Source of the DNA: Fluoribacter gormanii
Lineage (GTDB): Bacteria; Pseudomonadota; Gammaproteobacteria; Legionellales; Legionellaceae
Length of the DNA stretch: 64,000 nucleotides
Assembly: GCF_900156395.1 (NCBI RefSeq)
Contig: NZ_FTNL01000005.1
Span: 62,001-126,000, forward strand
Reading direction: 5' to 3'
The notes under the pieces are model-generated. The model was given only the letters and a program-made list of their open reading frames with translations. It ran no database searches and was not told the origin of the DNA. Positions 34,866 through 43,106 of this stretch are shown piece after piece; position 1 is the stretch's first letter, and each line of letters opens with the position of its first letter. The position numbers and the translations under genes are program-made.

Positions 34866-35834
34866 ATGAACAAAATCAATTTAGAAGAATATCTGCAAAA
34901 GGTAAAAGTTATTGTTCCCCCATCGCTAGGTGAGGCCGCCTGTGAGGAAAAAATTAATTTTTTAAATTCTATCTATTTGGCTCATGTTAAGACTTTTCCT
35001 TACTCAAATTTTGAATTACGAAAAATCTCCAAACAGCATCTTCTCCAAAGAAATTCATTATCGTTTTTTTGCTATAAGAATTTACTTTCTGAAGAACCTG
35101 GGGGATATTGCTTTCAAATAGCAGCATTATTATTTGATGCACTATCACAGCTGGGGTATGACGTTACATTTTGCGCTGCACGAGTCCTGCTCGGAGCAAC
35201 TCCCAACGACCATGAACTGCTTAAGCTTCCCCCTACCCATCTTGTATTAACGGTCCAAATTGACGATCAAAAGTTCCTTCTCGATCCAGGGTTGGGTTCT
35301 TCAGCCCCTCGATTTCCAGTACCCATTACAGGAACCAATGAGTCAATTTCGCAAAATGAAGATGAATATAAGTTTTATTCTATTGATAACGTTCATGTTC
35401 TTGAGAAAAAAACCAGACTAGGATGGTTTCGTTTGATGCAGACAGACTTAGTTCCTATTAGTGAAAAACAAGCAGCAATGAATTTACTCAAACTGGGTCG
35501 ACATCCAGCACCAATTGGCATTCGCGACTCTAAAACTGTAATTGGAATCATTACGGAACATGGCCGTAAATCATTAATTTGGGATGCACAATCCAAACAG
35601 TTAAAATATTCTGCAAATGAAAGTACGGAATACACACAGAAAACGATAACCAGTTTTGCAGAAGGCCACCAAATACTTGCAACCGAATTCGACATCAAGC
35701 ATGTTTCAGTTGAAGCCTTAGAAGCATACTGTACCGGAAGTGTACCTTTGCCAATAAAACCCTGGACAATTAATTTTCCCCTGGATCACTTTGAGTTAAA
35801 CGAAATGGAAAAAAACTTAAGACCTGCATTTTGA
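34866..35834 (+). CDS. Arylamine N-acetyltransferase-like protein
   Basis: A 322-residue protein of the NAT family, which transfers acetyl from acetyl-CoA to arylamines through a Cys-His-Asp triad. Cys82 is in EEPGGYCFQIAALLF, His125 in LPPTHLVLTV and Asp140 in FLLDPGLGSSAPRFP, in the expected order and spacing. The usual RGGxCxE motif is changed to PGGYCFQ, losing Arg and Glu, and the protein is about 40 residues longer than the typical 280. It may therefore have a different acyl donor or acceptor. It lies just right of the 49-bp repeat. Confidence 0.85.
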   Translation: MNKINLEEYLQKVKVIVPPSLGEAACEEKINFLNSIYLAHVKTFPYSNFELRKISKQHLLQRNSLSFFCYKNLLSEEPGGYCFQIAALLFDALSQLGYDVTFCAARVLLGATPNDHELLKLPPTHLVLTVQIDDQKFLLDPGLGSSAPRFPVPITGTNESISQNEDEYKFYSIDNVHVLEKKTRLGWFRLMQTDLVPISEKQAAMNLLKLGRHPAPIGIRDSKTVIGIITEHGRKSLIWDAQSKQLKYSANESTEYTQKTITSFAEGHQILATEFDIKHVSVEALEAYCTGSVPLPIKPWTINFPLDHFELNEMEKNLRPAF

Positions 35835-35953
35835 CACTCAGCACATTTTGTTCTTTTGCCATTTTATCTCAGTTTGAGAAATTTCTTACACGAATATGAG
35901 ATAAAAAGACGATGATAATTTAAAACATTTTGTTATGCTAAATACAACGAGGA

Positions 35954-36090
35954 ATGACAGTGGATGTCTTAAAAGGAGTTTATAGCATCATGGAAGACGC
36001 TATACCACAAGGATGTGGTTACTATCCTCGTATTAGTCTGCATATAAGTCTGATTATGCGCCCATTAATCAGACTTATTCCATTTTTCAT
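35954..36090 (+). ncRNA. Candidate structured small RNA or leader (alternatively a 48-codon ORF)
   Basis: The gap downstream of the NAT-like gene holds three consecutive hairpins: TATAGC/GCTATA (35981-35986 with 35999-36004), CCACA/TGTGG (36005-36009 with 36014-36018) and a perfect 13-bp stem ATAAGTCTGATTA/TAATCAGACTTAT (36044-36056 with 36066-36078) followed by CCATTTTTC, which is terminator-like. The same stretch contains a 48-codon frame, 35954-36100 (MTVDVLKGVYSIMEDAIPQG...), with AAAAGGAG upstream of an internal ATG at 35990. Either or neither may be real. Confidence 0.35.
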
Positions 36091-36144
36091 AGGCCCCTGA
36101 ATTTTTTTGCTACAACACTTAAGAATAAAATTTCATTTTTTTGT

Positions 36145-36162
36145 AACTGTTTGGCGAAATAC
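36145..36162 (+). repeat. 18-bp direct repeat, left of the methyltransferase-like gene
   Basis: AACTGTTTGGCGAAATAC matches AACTATCTGGCGAAATAC at 37390-37407 with two mismatches. The pair brackets the methyltransferase-like gene. Confidence 0.5.
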
Positions 36163-36187
36163 ACCTATTCTTGCGGAACAGCTACTT

Positions 36188-37303
36188 TTAGAAAGTTATT
36201 TCCACAGATGAATTTGGGTGCAGGTCAGGGTTTTTAATCATGCCAGTATCCTTATTACTACCAGACTTAGTTTTAAATAAAAGGGGAGAATAATTATTTG
36301 TGGTTGTTATTTCACTCGTTATTTCTTGCCGCTCACTTTTAATAAATAAATCTTTCTGCTCTTTGTAATCTAATTTTAAAATTTCCCCTGTGTATTTTAG
36401 CCGAAATCTGGGATTGGTATCTAATGCGTCAAAAATATACCCATATAATTCTTTATCTCCACTAAGCTGGCATCTTTTCATATTAGAATCGTCCAAGATG
36501 ATATCTCTAGGAGTTTCAAACGAAACTACATATCCTGAGTAAGATTGAGATGATTTAGATATGGGCTGAATATTTGTATAACGATAGGGTAACTCGCATT
36601 CTCTGTCATCTTTTCTTCTAATCAAAAATTGATCTAAAGATCCGCCTAAATCATATGGTCGAATAAGAAAAGGTACTTCTAACTCAATAAGTAGATGCCA
36701 CATATCCTCTGGAACATAGTCTGAAGGGTTTTTATTATTGCGTAGGTAATAACAGCCATCAGCCAGTAAAATTCCGGTAAAAGGTTTTAAAAGATTGTAG
36801 GCTTGTAACAAAGTACCTACTCCATCTACTAAGTGAATGAAAGTCCATCGAGATAAAATTACATCTACTTTTTGAGTCAATGGAAGATTTCTTAACTTAA
36901 ATTCATCAGTCAAATTTTCTATTTGAAAGCGGCCAAATTTATATAGGTTGCATATGCCTATTTTTTCTAGTTCTGGACCTTCATAATTTTCCCCGCGAAT
37001 ACCAATAATATTAATTTCAATATCCTTTGGAATTTCTTGGGAATCGTTAATTTGCTCAGTTAAATAAGAACTAAGTGAAAAATCGCCAGCGCCGATGTCT
37101 AAAAGATAGAACTCTTTCCTTTCAGGATTGTTTTTTATAATATTTTTTATTAGCAAAAACTCATCTACACCACATAAATAGTAATGAGAACTTCCCGAAT
37201 ATACCCACAAATCATTAGGATGATTCGCTAAATTATCCCATGCTTCTGTTATTTTTGATTTTATTTCTTGAGGCCTATCTTTCCACTCTAATTTAGATTT
37301 CAT
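36188..37303 (-). CDS. SAM-dependent methyltransferase-like protein
   Basis: The product has 371 residues from the ATG at 37301-37303, supported by AGGA 6 bases upstream; a longer frame extends 18 codons further. YLLDIGAGDFSLSSYL is a class I SAM-binding motif I (D-x-G-x-G). INIIGIRGENYEG occupies the motif II position. VDVILSRWTFIHLVDGVGTL then LLKPFTGILLADGCYY resemble motifs post-I to III. The C-terminal 120 residues are unassigned. Target unknown. It is bracketed by 18-bp direct repeats and by IS-end-like sequence, hinting at acquisition as a unit. Confidence 0.75.
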   Translation of the reverse strand: MKSKLEWKDRPQEIKSKITEAWDNLANHPNDLWVYSGSSHYYLCGVDEFLLIKNIIKNNPERKEFYLLDIGAGDFSLSSYLTEQINDSQEIPKDIEINIIGIRGENYEGPELEKIGICNLYKFGRFQIENLTDEFKLRNLPLTQKVDVILSRWTFIHLVDGVGTLLQAYNLLKPFTGILLADGCYYLRNNKNPSDYVPEDMWHLLIELEVPFLIRPYDLGGSLDQFLIRRKDDRECELPYRYTNIQPISKSSQSYSGYVVSFETPRDIILDDSNMKRCQLSGDKELYGYIFDALDTNPRFRLKYTGEILKLDYKEQKDLFIKSERQEITSEITTTNNYSPLLFKTKSGSNKDTGMIKNPDLHPNSSVEITF

Positions 37304-37389
37304 ATATTTTCCTGCTAAATGGTACACTATATTGCAATGTGATTGTAAATGCAGCAATTCTAACAGCTACAAGAGCGAGGGACTAGCAT

Positions 37390-37407
37390 AACTATCTGGC
37401 GAAATAC
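37390..37407 (+). repeat. 18-bp direct repeat, right of the methyltransferase-like gene
   Basis: AACTATCTGGCGAAATAC, the second copy of the element at 36145-36162. Confidence 0.5.
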
Positions 37408-37420
37408 GAGTGGAATTTAG

Positions 37421-37500
37421 GGCGTGTTGACAATTGCTCTTTCCACCTACGTGCCTCGGATTGCCCCGGTCTCTTGATCACATCTTATCCATGAAGATGC
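37421..37500 (+). repeat. IS-end-like repeat, copy 2
   Basis: GGCGTGTTGACAATTGCTC through GTCTCTTGATCACATCTTATCC aligns with copy 1 at 30274. The remaining part of the 37304-37715 gap holds no convincing gene; a 66-codon frame at 37434-37634 starts inside this repeat and is probably debris. Confidence 0.45.
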
Positions 37501-37715
37501 TTATCACGAGCTCTTTGTTCAATCGTATAAAGTTAACGATTACAGGCATAATAACGCTCCCTTTGCCATATTTTTCACCCATCAATATTTTTTTTCGCAA
37601 CACTGGCACTCAAATACCACTCAGATCAAATTGAGAGCCAAAAGTACAAATAACATCTTGACTCAAGATCGTTTGTAGTACATCTTATATTTACGTTATC
37701 CTTTCGAGCCAAAAG

Positions 37716-40700
37716 ATGATCACTAAGCTATTTAACTGGCTTCAAAGCGATGAAAAGATTTTTCATCTATCCAATCAAATCCTGTCTCGAGATCTTCTCG
37801 AAATGGAACAAATCCAAGCAAACCAGAAAAACCGTATGCTTCTGAGTAATGTCCGTCTTGCCAAGTTACAAGGCCATGATCCAGGCGATGATATCAGTAA
37901 GTTAGAACAACACATCTTATTCATGGATTATCTTCAATTTTGCAGAAAAAGATTTGATGAAGCTCCGCAAGACTCTTTATATTTAATTACGCTAAAATAC
38001 CTGCTGGCCAAATCTAATGAAGAAACCCCATTTGCAAGTGCTAAATTGAATATGTTATTTGAAGCTTTATTGCAGGATGACAAGGACAATACACTTGCTT
38101 TTTATCAACAAAATGAAGCTTTATTCAAAGATTTCCCAGAAGTTCAAAGCCGTGTTGAAACTGCGTTGCATCAACAGAAATTTAATGACGCAACGAGACG
38201 AGTTGAAAACTATTTAAAGCATTTGAGCAACAAGTTATCCAACCAAAAGAATCCTTTGGGAATTATTGGATTATGCAGAGATTGGGTTGGTGATACAGAG
38301 CAGTTCGCAGCATTAATCCTCTGGTTATTAAAGCGCAATGTAAGCCCAGAACAAATTCTGCAAACCTATTTACTTCATGATTTCTTGAAATACAATTTAT
38401 TTACGCTACATTCTGAAGACAGTGAAGTTGTTTACTTATATGCTTTGCTCAATCATTTCTCGGAAGCCAAGTTACTTGTGGAAGAGGCCCAAAAAACGGG
38501 TAGTGATGAGCGAGGATTCCAGAACTATACACTCGATGGAGTCTTCAGAGAACAAGAACTTCAGAATATTCCTAAAAAGGAATGGCCGTTACAATTTTCC
38601 TTAACTGCAACGAATTTTTCAGCCTTACATGAATTGTTTGGACAAAGATTCCTAATCGCCGCTGTAATCACTTGTGAAGAGCATAACAATGCAACATGGT
38701 TAGAGGCCTTAGGCCATACCCTGAATGAAGCCAGAATGCTCTCAAAAGAACTCCCCAGTCTTATTAATATTATTGCGCGCGAGTCCTCCCCCGCAATCTT
38801 GGAAAATTTAGCTCATTTAATTGACGATCAAAATGCACAAGAGCTTTTATCCAATAATGAAGGAGCTGTATTTTATCTATTACCCTATAAACCAAAACTT
38901 TCTGAATACATCAACGAAAAAAATGTTACTGAATTTATCCATCAAATCACTCAAAAGCATACGTCTGACCCTGAACCTCTTTTCCAATTAATGGCATTAT
39001 TCTCGCTCCTATCGAAGAAAAAAGGTCCTGTTACCCAACTCGTATTCCAAGCAATTATCGATAATCTTGTCCAACATCCTCTTCTATTAGAAGATGAAAA
39101 ATTATTGCTTCAGCTAAGAAGATACCCGGATTGCGACGTGATACTTTCTCAACAAAGCGAACAAATAAAACAACGTGTCACTGATTGCATAGTAGAACAA
39201 GTTGCCGACCGTGCATTTAGCGCCAGCAATTATCAGATTATCGAAGATATTTGGCTTGAAGCAACTCGCAAACTTAACGTATTTAAACTCATCAAACCGC
39301 AACCAAAATACAACCTCAATCATAAGTATGCCTTGCAGGCAAAAATCGCTGAAACTGCTTTTTTTCACCATGGGAACCAGTTTGATTTGGATGCCTTTAT
39401 TGAAGCGCTATCTTTACCTCCTGTAACTCCAGAGGATGGAGTAAGTGAGTACGAGCGTGTTCTTATTGAAATTCTCGCCGCTATTGATAATGAATTAATC
39501 CGAAAGGAAATCATTGAAAAGCTGGAAAGTGCTCCAGTACAACGACTTAACTGGGTAGAAAAAGAATATGAAGGGAAAACCATCCTTCTTAAAGCAGCAA
39601 AATATGGCAATCTTGGCTTAATCACTCTTTTGGAACAACAAATCGTTCCGGACGATTTTAACAAAGCAATAATTACCGCAGCAAAAGAAAACCAATGGAA
39701 CGTTGTATCTCATCTGTGTCAAATCGATGAAGTGCAATTGAATAAGGACGAGCTCGAACAAATCATGCTTTTAGCAGCAGGGCAAGGTCAGTTAAACGTT
39801 ATAAAGAGCCTCCTAAGCATTTACGATTATAAACCCTCTAGTACAGAAATTAGTAAAATTCTTAATCAAGCCATCAATAATGGCAATTTAAATATTGTTA
39901 AATATTTTTATAATTCTGCAGACAAGATGCCAAACCAATCAATAATCAACAAGTTGTTTCATTCAGCAATCGAATTGGGATTTTGGGATATTGCTCTGTT
40001 TATTGCAGATTCAGAACAATATGCCCCCTCTCTCGCTGCTATTGAAAAAGCATTTAACCATGCCGCAAACAATATGCACATGGAGGCAATACAACGACTT
40101 TGTAATTTATCAACAAATGCTCCACGACCAACTGTCATCCTGAAAGCTTTTTTAAAAGCCTGTCAAGCCGGTCATTTATCCTTAGTTCGATGCTTGCATG
40201 ACCTACTTGGAACATTCGTGCGAGCAGGGTTTGAAGAGGCCGTTGACCAGGCCATCATTAATGGGCATATGGAAGTTGTTACCTTTTTATATAACTCGCC
40301 TACTTATTCCTCAAATCAAAATTTGGTAAATCATGGACTTATAACGGCTGCAAAAAAAGGAAAGTCAGCGCTAGTAGAATTTTTTTGTTCCATGACAGCC
40401 CAAAACAAACCGACCCAAAATGCGGTGAATCAAGCATTAAACTGGACAGTTAAATGCAATCAACCGGAAACATTAATGACTCTATGTCGTTCATCCCTGA
40501 ATCGGCCGAGCAAAGCAGCTATTAAAGATGCTTTTTTACTTGCGGCTAAAGGGGGCAAACAGGACATCGTGACATATTTATGTAGTCATCAAATGAACTC
40601 ACTAAATCAGCGTGCTATCGAGGAAGCGTTAAAATCAGCAGTTAAATCCAAACAACCAGAAATTGTTCGCTATTTATGTGAACTTGCTATCAATTCACCG

Positions 40701-41084
40701 CAAAAGGAATCACTAAAAATAGCGTATAGGAAGGCTCTTACGAGTGGCCAAACCGAAATTGCCGACTACTTAAATGAGCAATTACACAAAAAAATAAGCC
40801 AGAAAAAAATAGACCCTGAAATTGATTTAAGTTCCGGAACTGATAACGATTCAGAAATTGAAGCCATTTCAGAAAGCGATAGCTTATGCGAATCTGACGT
40901 AGAAATGTTTCGCAACCCAACTTTTGAGCACGATCCAGTCATCGATAACAGTTCGGAAGGTGAACCGATTGTTGATATTGAAGTCGGTGTATCATTAAAA
41001 AAACATGGTTTTTTTAAAACAAATACCCTGCAAGATCCCACTTCGGTATCCGTTGATTTAACTAAAGGATCCATCTTACGTTAA
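37716..41084 (+). CDS. Large ankyrin-like repeat protein, effector candidate
   Basis: A 1122-residue protein without signal peptide. Residues 1-600 are helical and unassigned. From about 620 to 1020 there are about 11 degenerate ankyrin-like repeats of about 38 residues with pattern (A)xxxAxxxGxxxIVxxLC, for example LLAAGQGQLNVIKSLL, AIINGHMEVVTFLYNS and LLAAKGGKQDIVTYLC. The last 100 residues are polar and acidic (SSGTDNDSEIEAISESD) and end in a flexible tail, as often seen in Dot/Icm substrates. It is probably a scaffold or host-protein binder. The start lacks a strong ribosome site. A hairpin follows the gene. Confidence 0.8.
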   Translation: MITKLFNWLQSDEKIFHLSNQILSRDLLEMEQIQANQKNRMLLSNVRLAKLQGHDPGDDISKLEQHILFMDYLQFCRKRFDEAPQDSLYLITLKYLLAKSNEETPFASAKLNMLFEALLQDDKDNTLAFYQQNEALFKDFPEVQSRVETALHQQKFNDATRRVENYLKHLSNKLSNQKNPLGIIGLCRDWVGDTEQFAALILWLLKRNVSPEQILQTYLLHDFLKYNLFTLHSEDSEVVYLYALLNHFSEAKLLVEEAQKTGSDERGFQNYTLDGVFREQELQNIPKKEWPLQFSLTATNFSALHELFGQRFLIAAVITCEEHNNATWLEALGHTLNEARMLSKELPSLINIIARESSPAILENLAHLIDDQNAQELLSNNEGAVFYLLPYKPKLSEYINEKNVTEFIHQITQKHTSDPEPLFQLMALFSLLSKKKGPVTQLVFQAIIDNLVQHPLLLEDEKLLLQLRRYPDCDVILSQQSEQIKQRVTDCIVEQVADRAFSASNYQIIEDIWLEATRKLNVFKLIKPQPKYNLNHKYALQAKIAETAFFHHGNQFDLDAFIEALSLPPVTPEDGVSEYERVLIEILAAIDNELIRKEIIEKLESAPVQRLNWVEKEYEGKTILLKAAKYGNLGLITLLEQQIVPDDFNKAIITAAKENQWNVVSHLCQIDEVQLNKDELEQIMLLAAGQGQLNVIKSLLSIYDYKPSSTEISKILNQAINNGNLNIVKYFYNSADKMPNQSIINKLFHSAIELGFWDIALFIADSEQYAPSLAAIEKAFNHAANNMHMEAIQRLCNLSTNAPRPTVILKAFLKACQAGHLSLVRCLHDLLGTFVRAGFEEAVDQAIINGHMEVVTFLYNSPTYSSNQNLVNHGLITAAKKGKSALVEFFCSMTAQNKPTQNAVNQALNWTVKCNQPETLMTLCRSSLNRPSKAAIKDAFLLAAKGGKQDIVTYLCSHQMNSLNQRAIEEALKSAVKSKQPEIVRYLCELAINSPQKESLKIAYRKALTSGQTEIADYLNEQLHKKISQKKIDPEIDLSSGTDNDSEIEAISESDSLCESDVEMFRNPTFEHDPVIDNSSEGEPIVDIEVGVSLKKHGFFKTNTLQDPTSVSVDLTKGSILR

Positions 41085-41117
41085 ATAGAATCAGGCGATA
41101 CTAAAATGTAGCATAGC

Positions 41118-41143
41118 GCCTATACTAAAATCTTAGTATAGGC
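41118..41143 (+). terminator. Probable terminator hairpin
   Basis: GCCTATACTAA (41118-41128) and TTAGTATAGGC (41133-41143), an 11-bp perfect stem with a 4-base loop, 33 bases after the large ankyrin gene. Only a short T-containing stretch follows. Confidence 0.5.
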
Positions 41144-41164
41144 CAGTTTGCTTGAGAGCGCTTT

Positions 41165-41692
41165 ATGCAAGGATATTGTATTCAAGCAGCCATGTTTCGG
41201 CTGCCAATCCCTTTTTTAAATCGTTTTGTTCATGATTTTTGGATTTTAAGAGCGATTGAAAGTAATACCGTAGTCGCCCAACTACATGGCCTTGCCACTT
41301 CGAGAAAAAATGGCTGTATCGTTCCTATTGGATACAATAAAGATCATAGCTTAAGAGCTTACTGCATTGCATATGATACTCAATTTGCCAATCAATACGG
41401 CTTGCATACAGGTACTTTTGCATTACCGATTCATGCACACCACACGGTGTATCAACAAGAAGATTGTGTCCAACGCTGGCTACAAGGAATAAAAGCAGTT
41501 AAGACGATTAATGCGCTGGATCTTAATTATCCTCCATGCGGATTCAAAATACCTTTATCAGCAACCATCAATAGTAATTCCATCTATCATACTTTTGCTC
41601 ACGTAATGGATATCCCTTTGCATACCTTTGCAGGCTTTTTTCATATAGGAATAAATACTTCTCTGTACGAGCAAATTAAACAGTATTTATAA
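41165..41692 (+). CDS. Hypothetical protein
   Basis: A 175-residue soluble protein that I do not recognise. It has several His and Cys residues in otherwise conserved-looking stretches (FVHDFWILRAIESNTVVAQL, LPIHAHHTVYQQEDC, YHTFAHVMDIPLHTFAGFF), which could mark a metal site. GAG lies upstream of the ATG. It stands between a terminator hairpin and the T6SS region. Confidence 0.6.
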   Translation: MQGYCIQAAMFRLPIPFLNRFVHDFWILRAIESNTVVAQLHGLATSRKNGCIVPIGYNKDHSLRAYCIAYDTQFANQYGLHTGTFALPIHAHHTVYQQEDCVQRWLQGIKAVKTINALDLNYPPCGFKIPLSATINSNSIYHTFAHVMDIPLHTFAGFFHIGINTSLYEQIKQYL

Positions 41693-41836
41693 ATAAAAAT
41701 ATTTAAACTTCAATAGATTAATGATAAATCCAAGTCAATCAAACCAACATGTAGCGTCTCTCTTTTTATAAAATCAGGACTTAAGAAACCCATGGTCGAG
41801 GCAAAAAATTTTTTAAATAAGGGAGTTGAGAACTAA

Positions 41837-41941
41837 ATGACCGAATTAAAAACATTGTTTAACAAAGCGATTGGGGTTTTCATAAGTCCAGAAAATAATT
41901 CTTTACCACTGTTGGTATTTTATATAGTCTTCGCTTTTTAA
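41837..41941 (+). CDS. Possible 34-residue hydrophobic peptide
   Basis: ATG at 41837 follows GGGAGTTGAG by 6 bases. The frame is basic at first (MTELKTLFNKAIGVF) and ends in a hydrophobic stretch (LPLLVFYIVFAF). It stops 22 bases before the next gene. Too short to support well; the rest of the 41693-41963 gap shows nothing else. Confidence 0.25.
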   Translation: MTELKTLFNKAIGVFISPENNSLPLLVFYIVFAF

Positions 41942-41963
41942 ATTTGATGAATAAGGATCATTC

Positions 41964-42614
41964 ATGCCCAAATTCTCTAAGTTCAGCATTTATGAAAAGG
42001 AAATGCAAGCATTCATAAAAAAGGTTGTCGAAACCACTTCTTTAGACCAAGATCAATTGACTACCTGGCTTTATAGTGATGGAATAATGCAATTTCGTGG
42101 CGGGCAAAGTGCCGATTATTATCCTTACGTTGCTGAAAATCTAAAACAGTTTGGTCATCGGCCATTAATCTCCAAACAACATTCTATGGGACAAATATTA
42201 ACTGGCTTTATGACACTAAAGAATGCATTCCTCAACCAGTTTGCCCGAGATCAACCTGAACTCAAAGAACAATTAGAACAATTATTTACCCTCAGTCTTT
42301 ATACCGCCATAGAGAATCATTTACCTTTTATTGCCCTTCAAAGTGAAATTTCTTCTGAGTTAAGTGCCTATCAAGATAAAAATGGCCCGCTTGAACCAGC
42401 TGAGGCTCTTAAACTCTCAATTAAGATATTTGAAGAAAAACGCGTAGCGAATCCTCTGTTGGAAGAAGATTTTAAAAATCAATTAACACTAATGAATGAG
42501 TTTTTAGAGTTTTTAAATAAGCAAGCAACATCTTCCGGACAACAATTCTTTAAACCCAGTGACAACAATCTTGATAGCCTAACAACACAGCTATTCACGA
42601 TAAAAAACAGTTAA
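41964..42614 (+). CDS. Hypothetical protein next to the T6SS tip module
   Basis: A 216-residue soluble helical protein with no signal peptide and no recognised domain. The middle carries WLYSDGIMQFRGGQSADYYP, and the C-terminus ends in a glutamine- and serine-rich stretch. AAGGA lies upstream of the ATG. It converges on the DUF4150 gene across a shared hairpin. Its position beside a T6SS PAAR-like/DUF3540 module is where effector or chaperone genes often sit, but nothing in the sequence proves that role. Confidence 0.62.
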   Translation: MPKFSKFSIYEKEMQAFIKKVVETTSLDQDQLTTWLYSDGIMQFRGGQSADYYPYVAENLKQFGHRPLISKQHSMGQILTGFMTLKNAFLNQFARDQPELKEQLEQLFTLSLYTAIENHLPFIALQSEISSELSAYQDKNGPLEPAEALKLSIKIFEEKRVANPLLEEDFKNQLTLMNEFLEFLNKQATSSGQQFFKPSDNNLDSLTTQLFTIKNS

Positions 42615-42643
42615 CTATGCGTTTTTAATTGGCTTGTTCCCTT

Positions 42644-42675
42644 CCTATATCCCGAGGGTGGCCACGGGATATAGG
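42644..42675. terminator. Bidirectional hairpin between convergent genes
   Basis: CCTATATCCCG (42644-42654) and CGGGATATAGG (42665-42675) form a perfect 11-bp stem with a 10-base loop, placed 30 to 35 bases from both stop codons. Confidence 0.5.
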
Positions 42676-42709
42676 GACGACACACTATAAAGCACATTAT
42701 CATTTCACA

Positions 42710-43102
42710 TCAGAGCGCAATCACATCTGTTTGTGAAGGTATGGAATAGAGCCCTGATGTGTTTGTATCATTTGAAAAAGTTATAGTCATACCCAGGTTA
42801 TTTGCAGGCAAGCCATCTATAAGTACATTAAAAGCACCGGTTAAGGGCGTAACTATAAGCATAAACGTTCCTGAAATCACTCCTCCCATAGTCCCAGCCT
42901 GATCCCCATTTGATTCGGGAATAATGGTTCCTGTATTACAGCTTGGCGATGAATTGATTAATACGACCGGGACGAAATCCACACTCATGAGCCAAGTACC
43001 AATATTCATAAAAGGATTAGGAACACCTCGAGGAGGCATTTTGCATAGATCAATCGGACCGGGAGTGAGTACCTCGCCCCCCATCATACACGCCATTGTC
43101 AT
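42710..43102 (-). CDS. DUF4150 PAAR-like T6SS spike-tip protein
   Basis: A 130-residue protein of the DUF4150/PAAR-like family. It has the CKMPPRGVPNPFMNIG segment (here L-C-K-M-P-P-x-G-x-P-x-P-F/Y-x-N), and the body is short beta strands that cap the VgrG spike. It has no C-terminal extension, so any toxin must be a separate protein. The ATG follows GGGTGA. It starts 4 bases after the stop of the DUF3540 gene and is the last gene of the minus-strand T6SS module. Confidence 0.85.
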   Translation of the reverse strand: MTMACMMGGEVLTPGPIDLCKMPPRGVPNPFMNIGTWLMSVDFVPVVLINSSPSCNTGTIIPESNGDQAGTMGGVISGTFMLIVTPLTGAFNVLIDGLPANNLGMTITFSNDTNTSGLYSIPSQTDVIAL

Positions 43103-43106
43103 TTGT

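Noticed and set aside
37434-37634. 66-codon plus-strand reading frame
   Set aside because: It starts within the IS-end-like repeat and resembles repeat debris rather than a gene.
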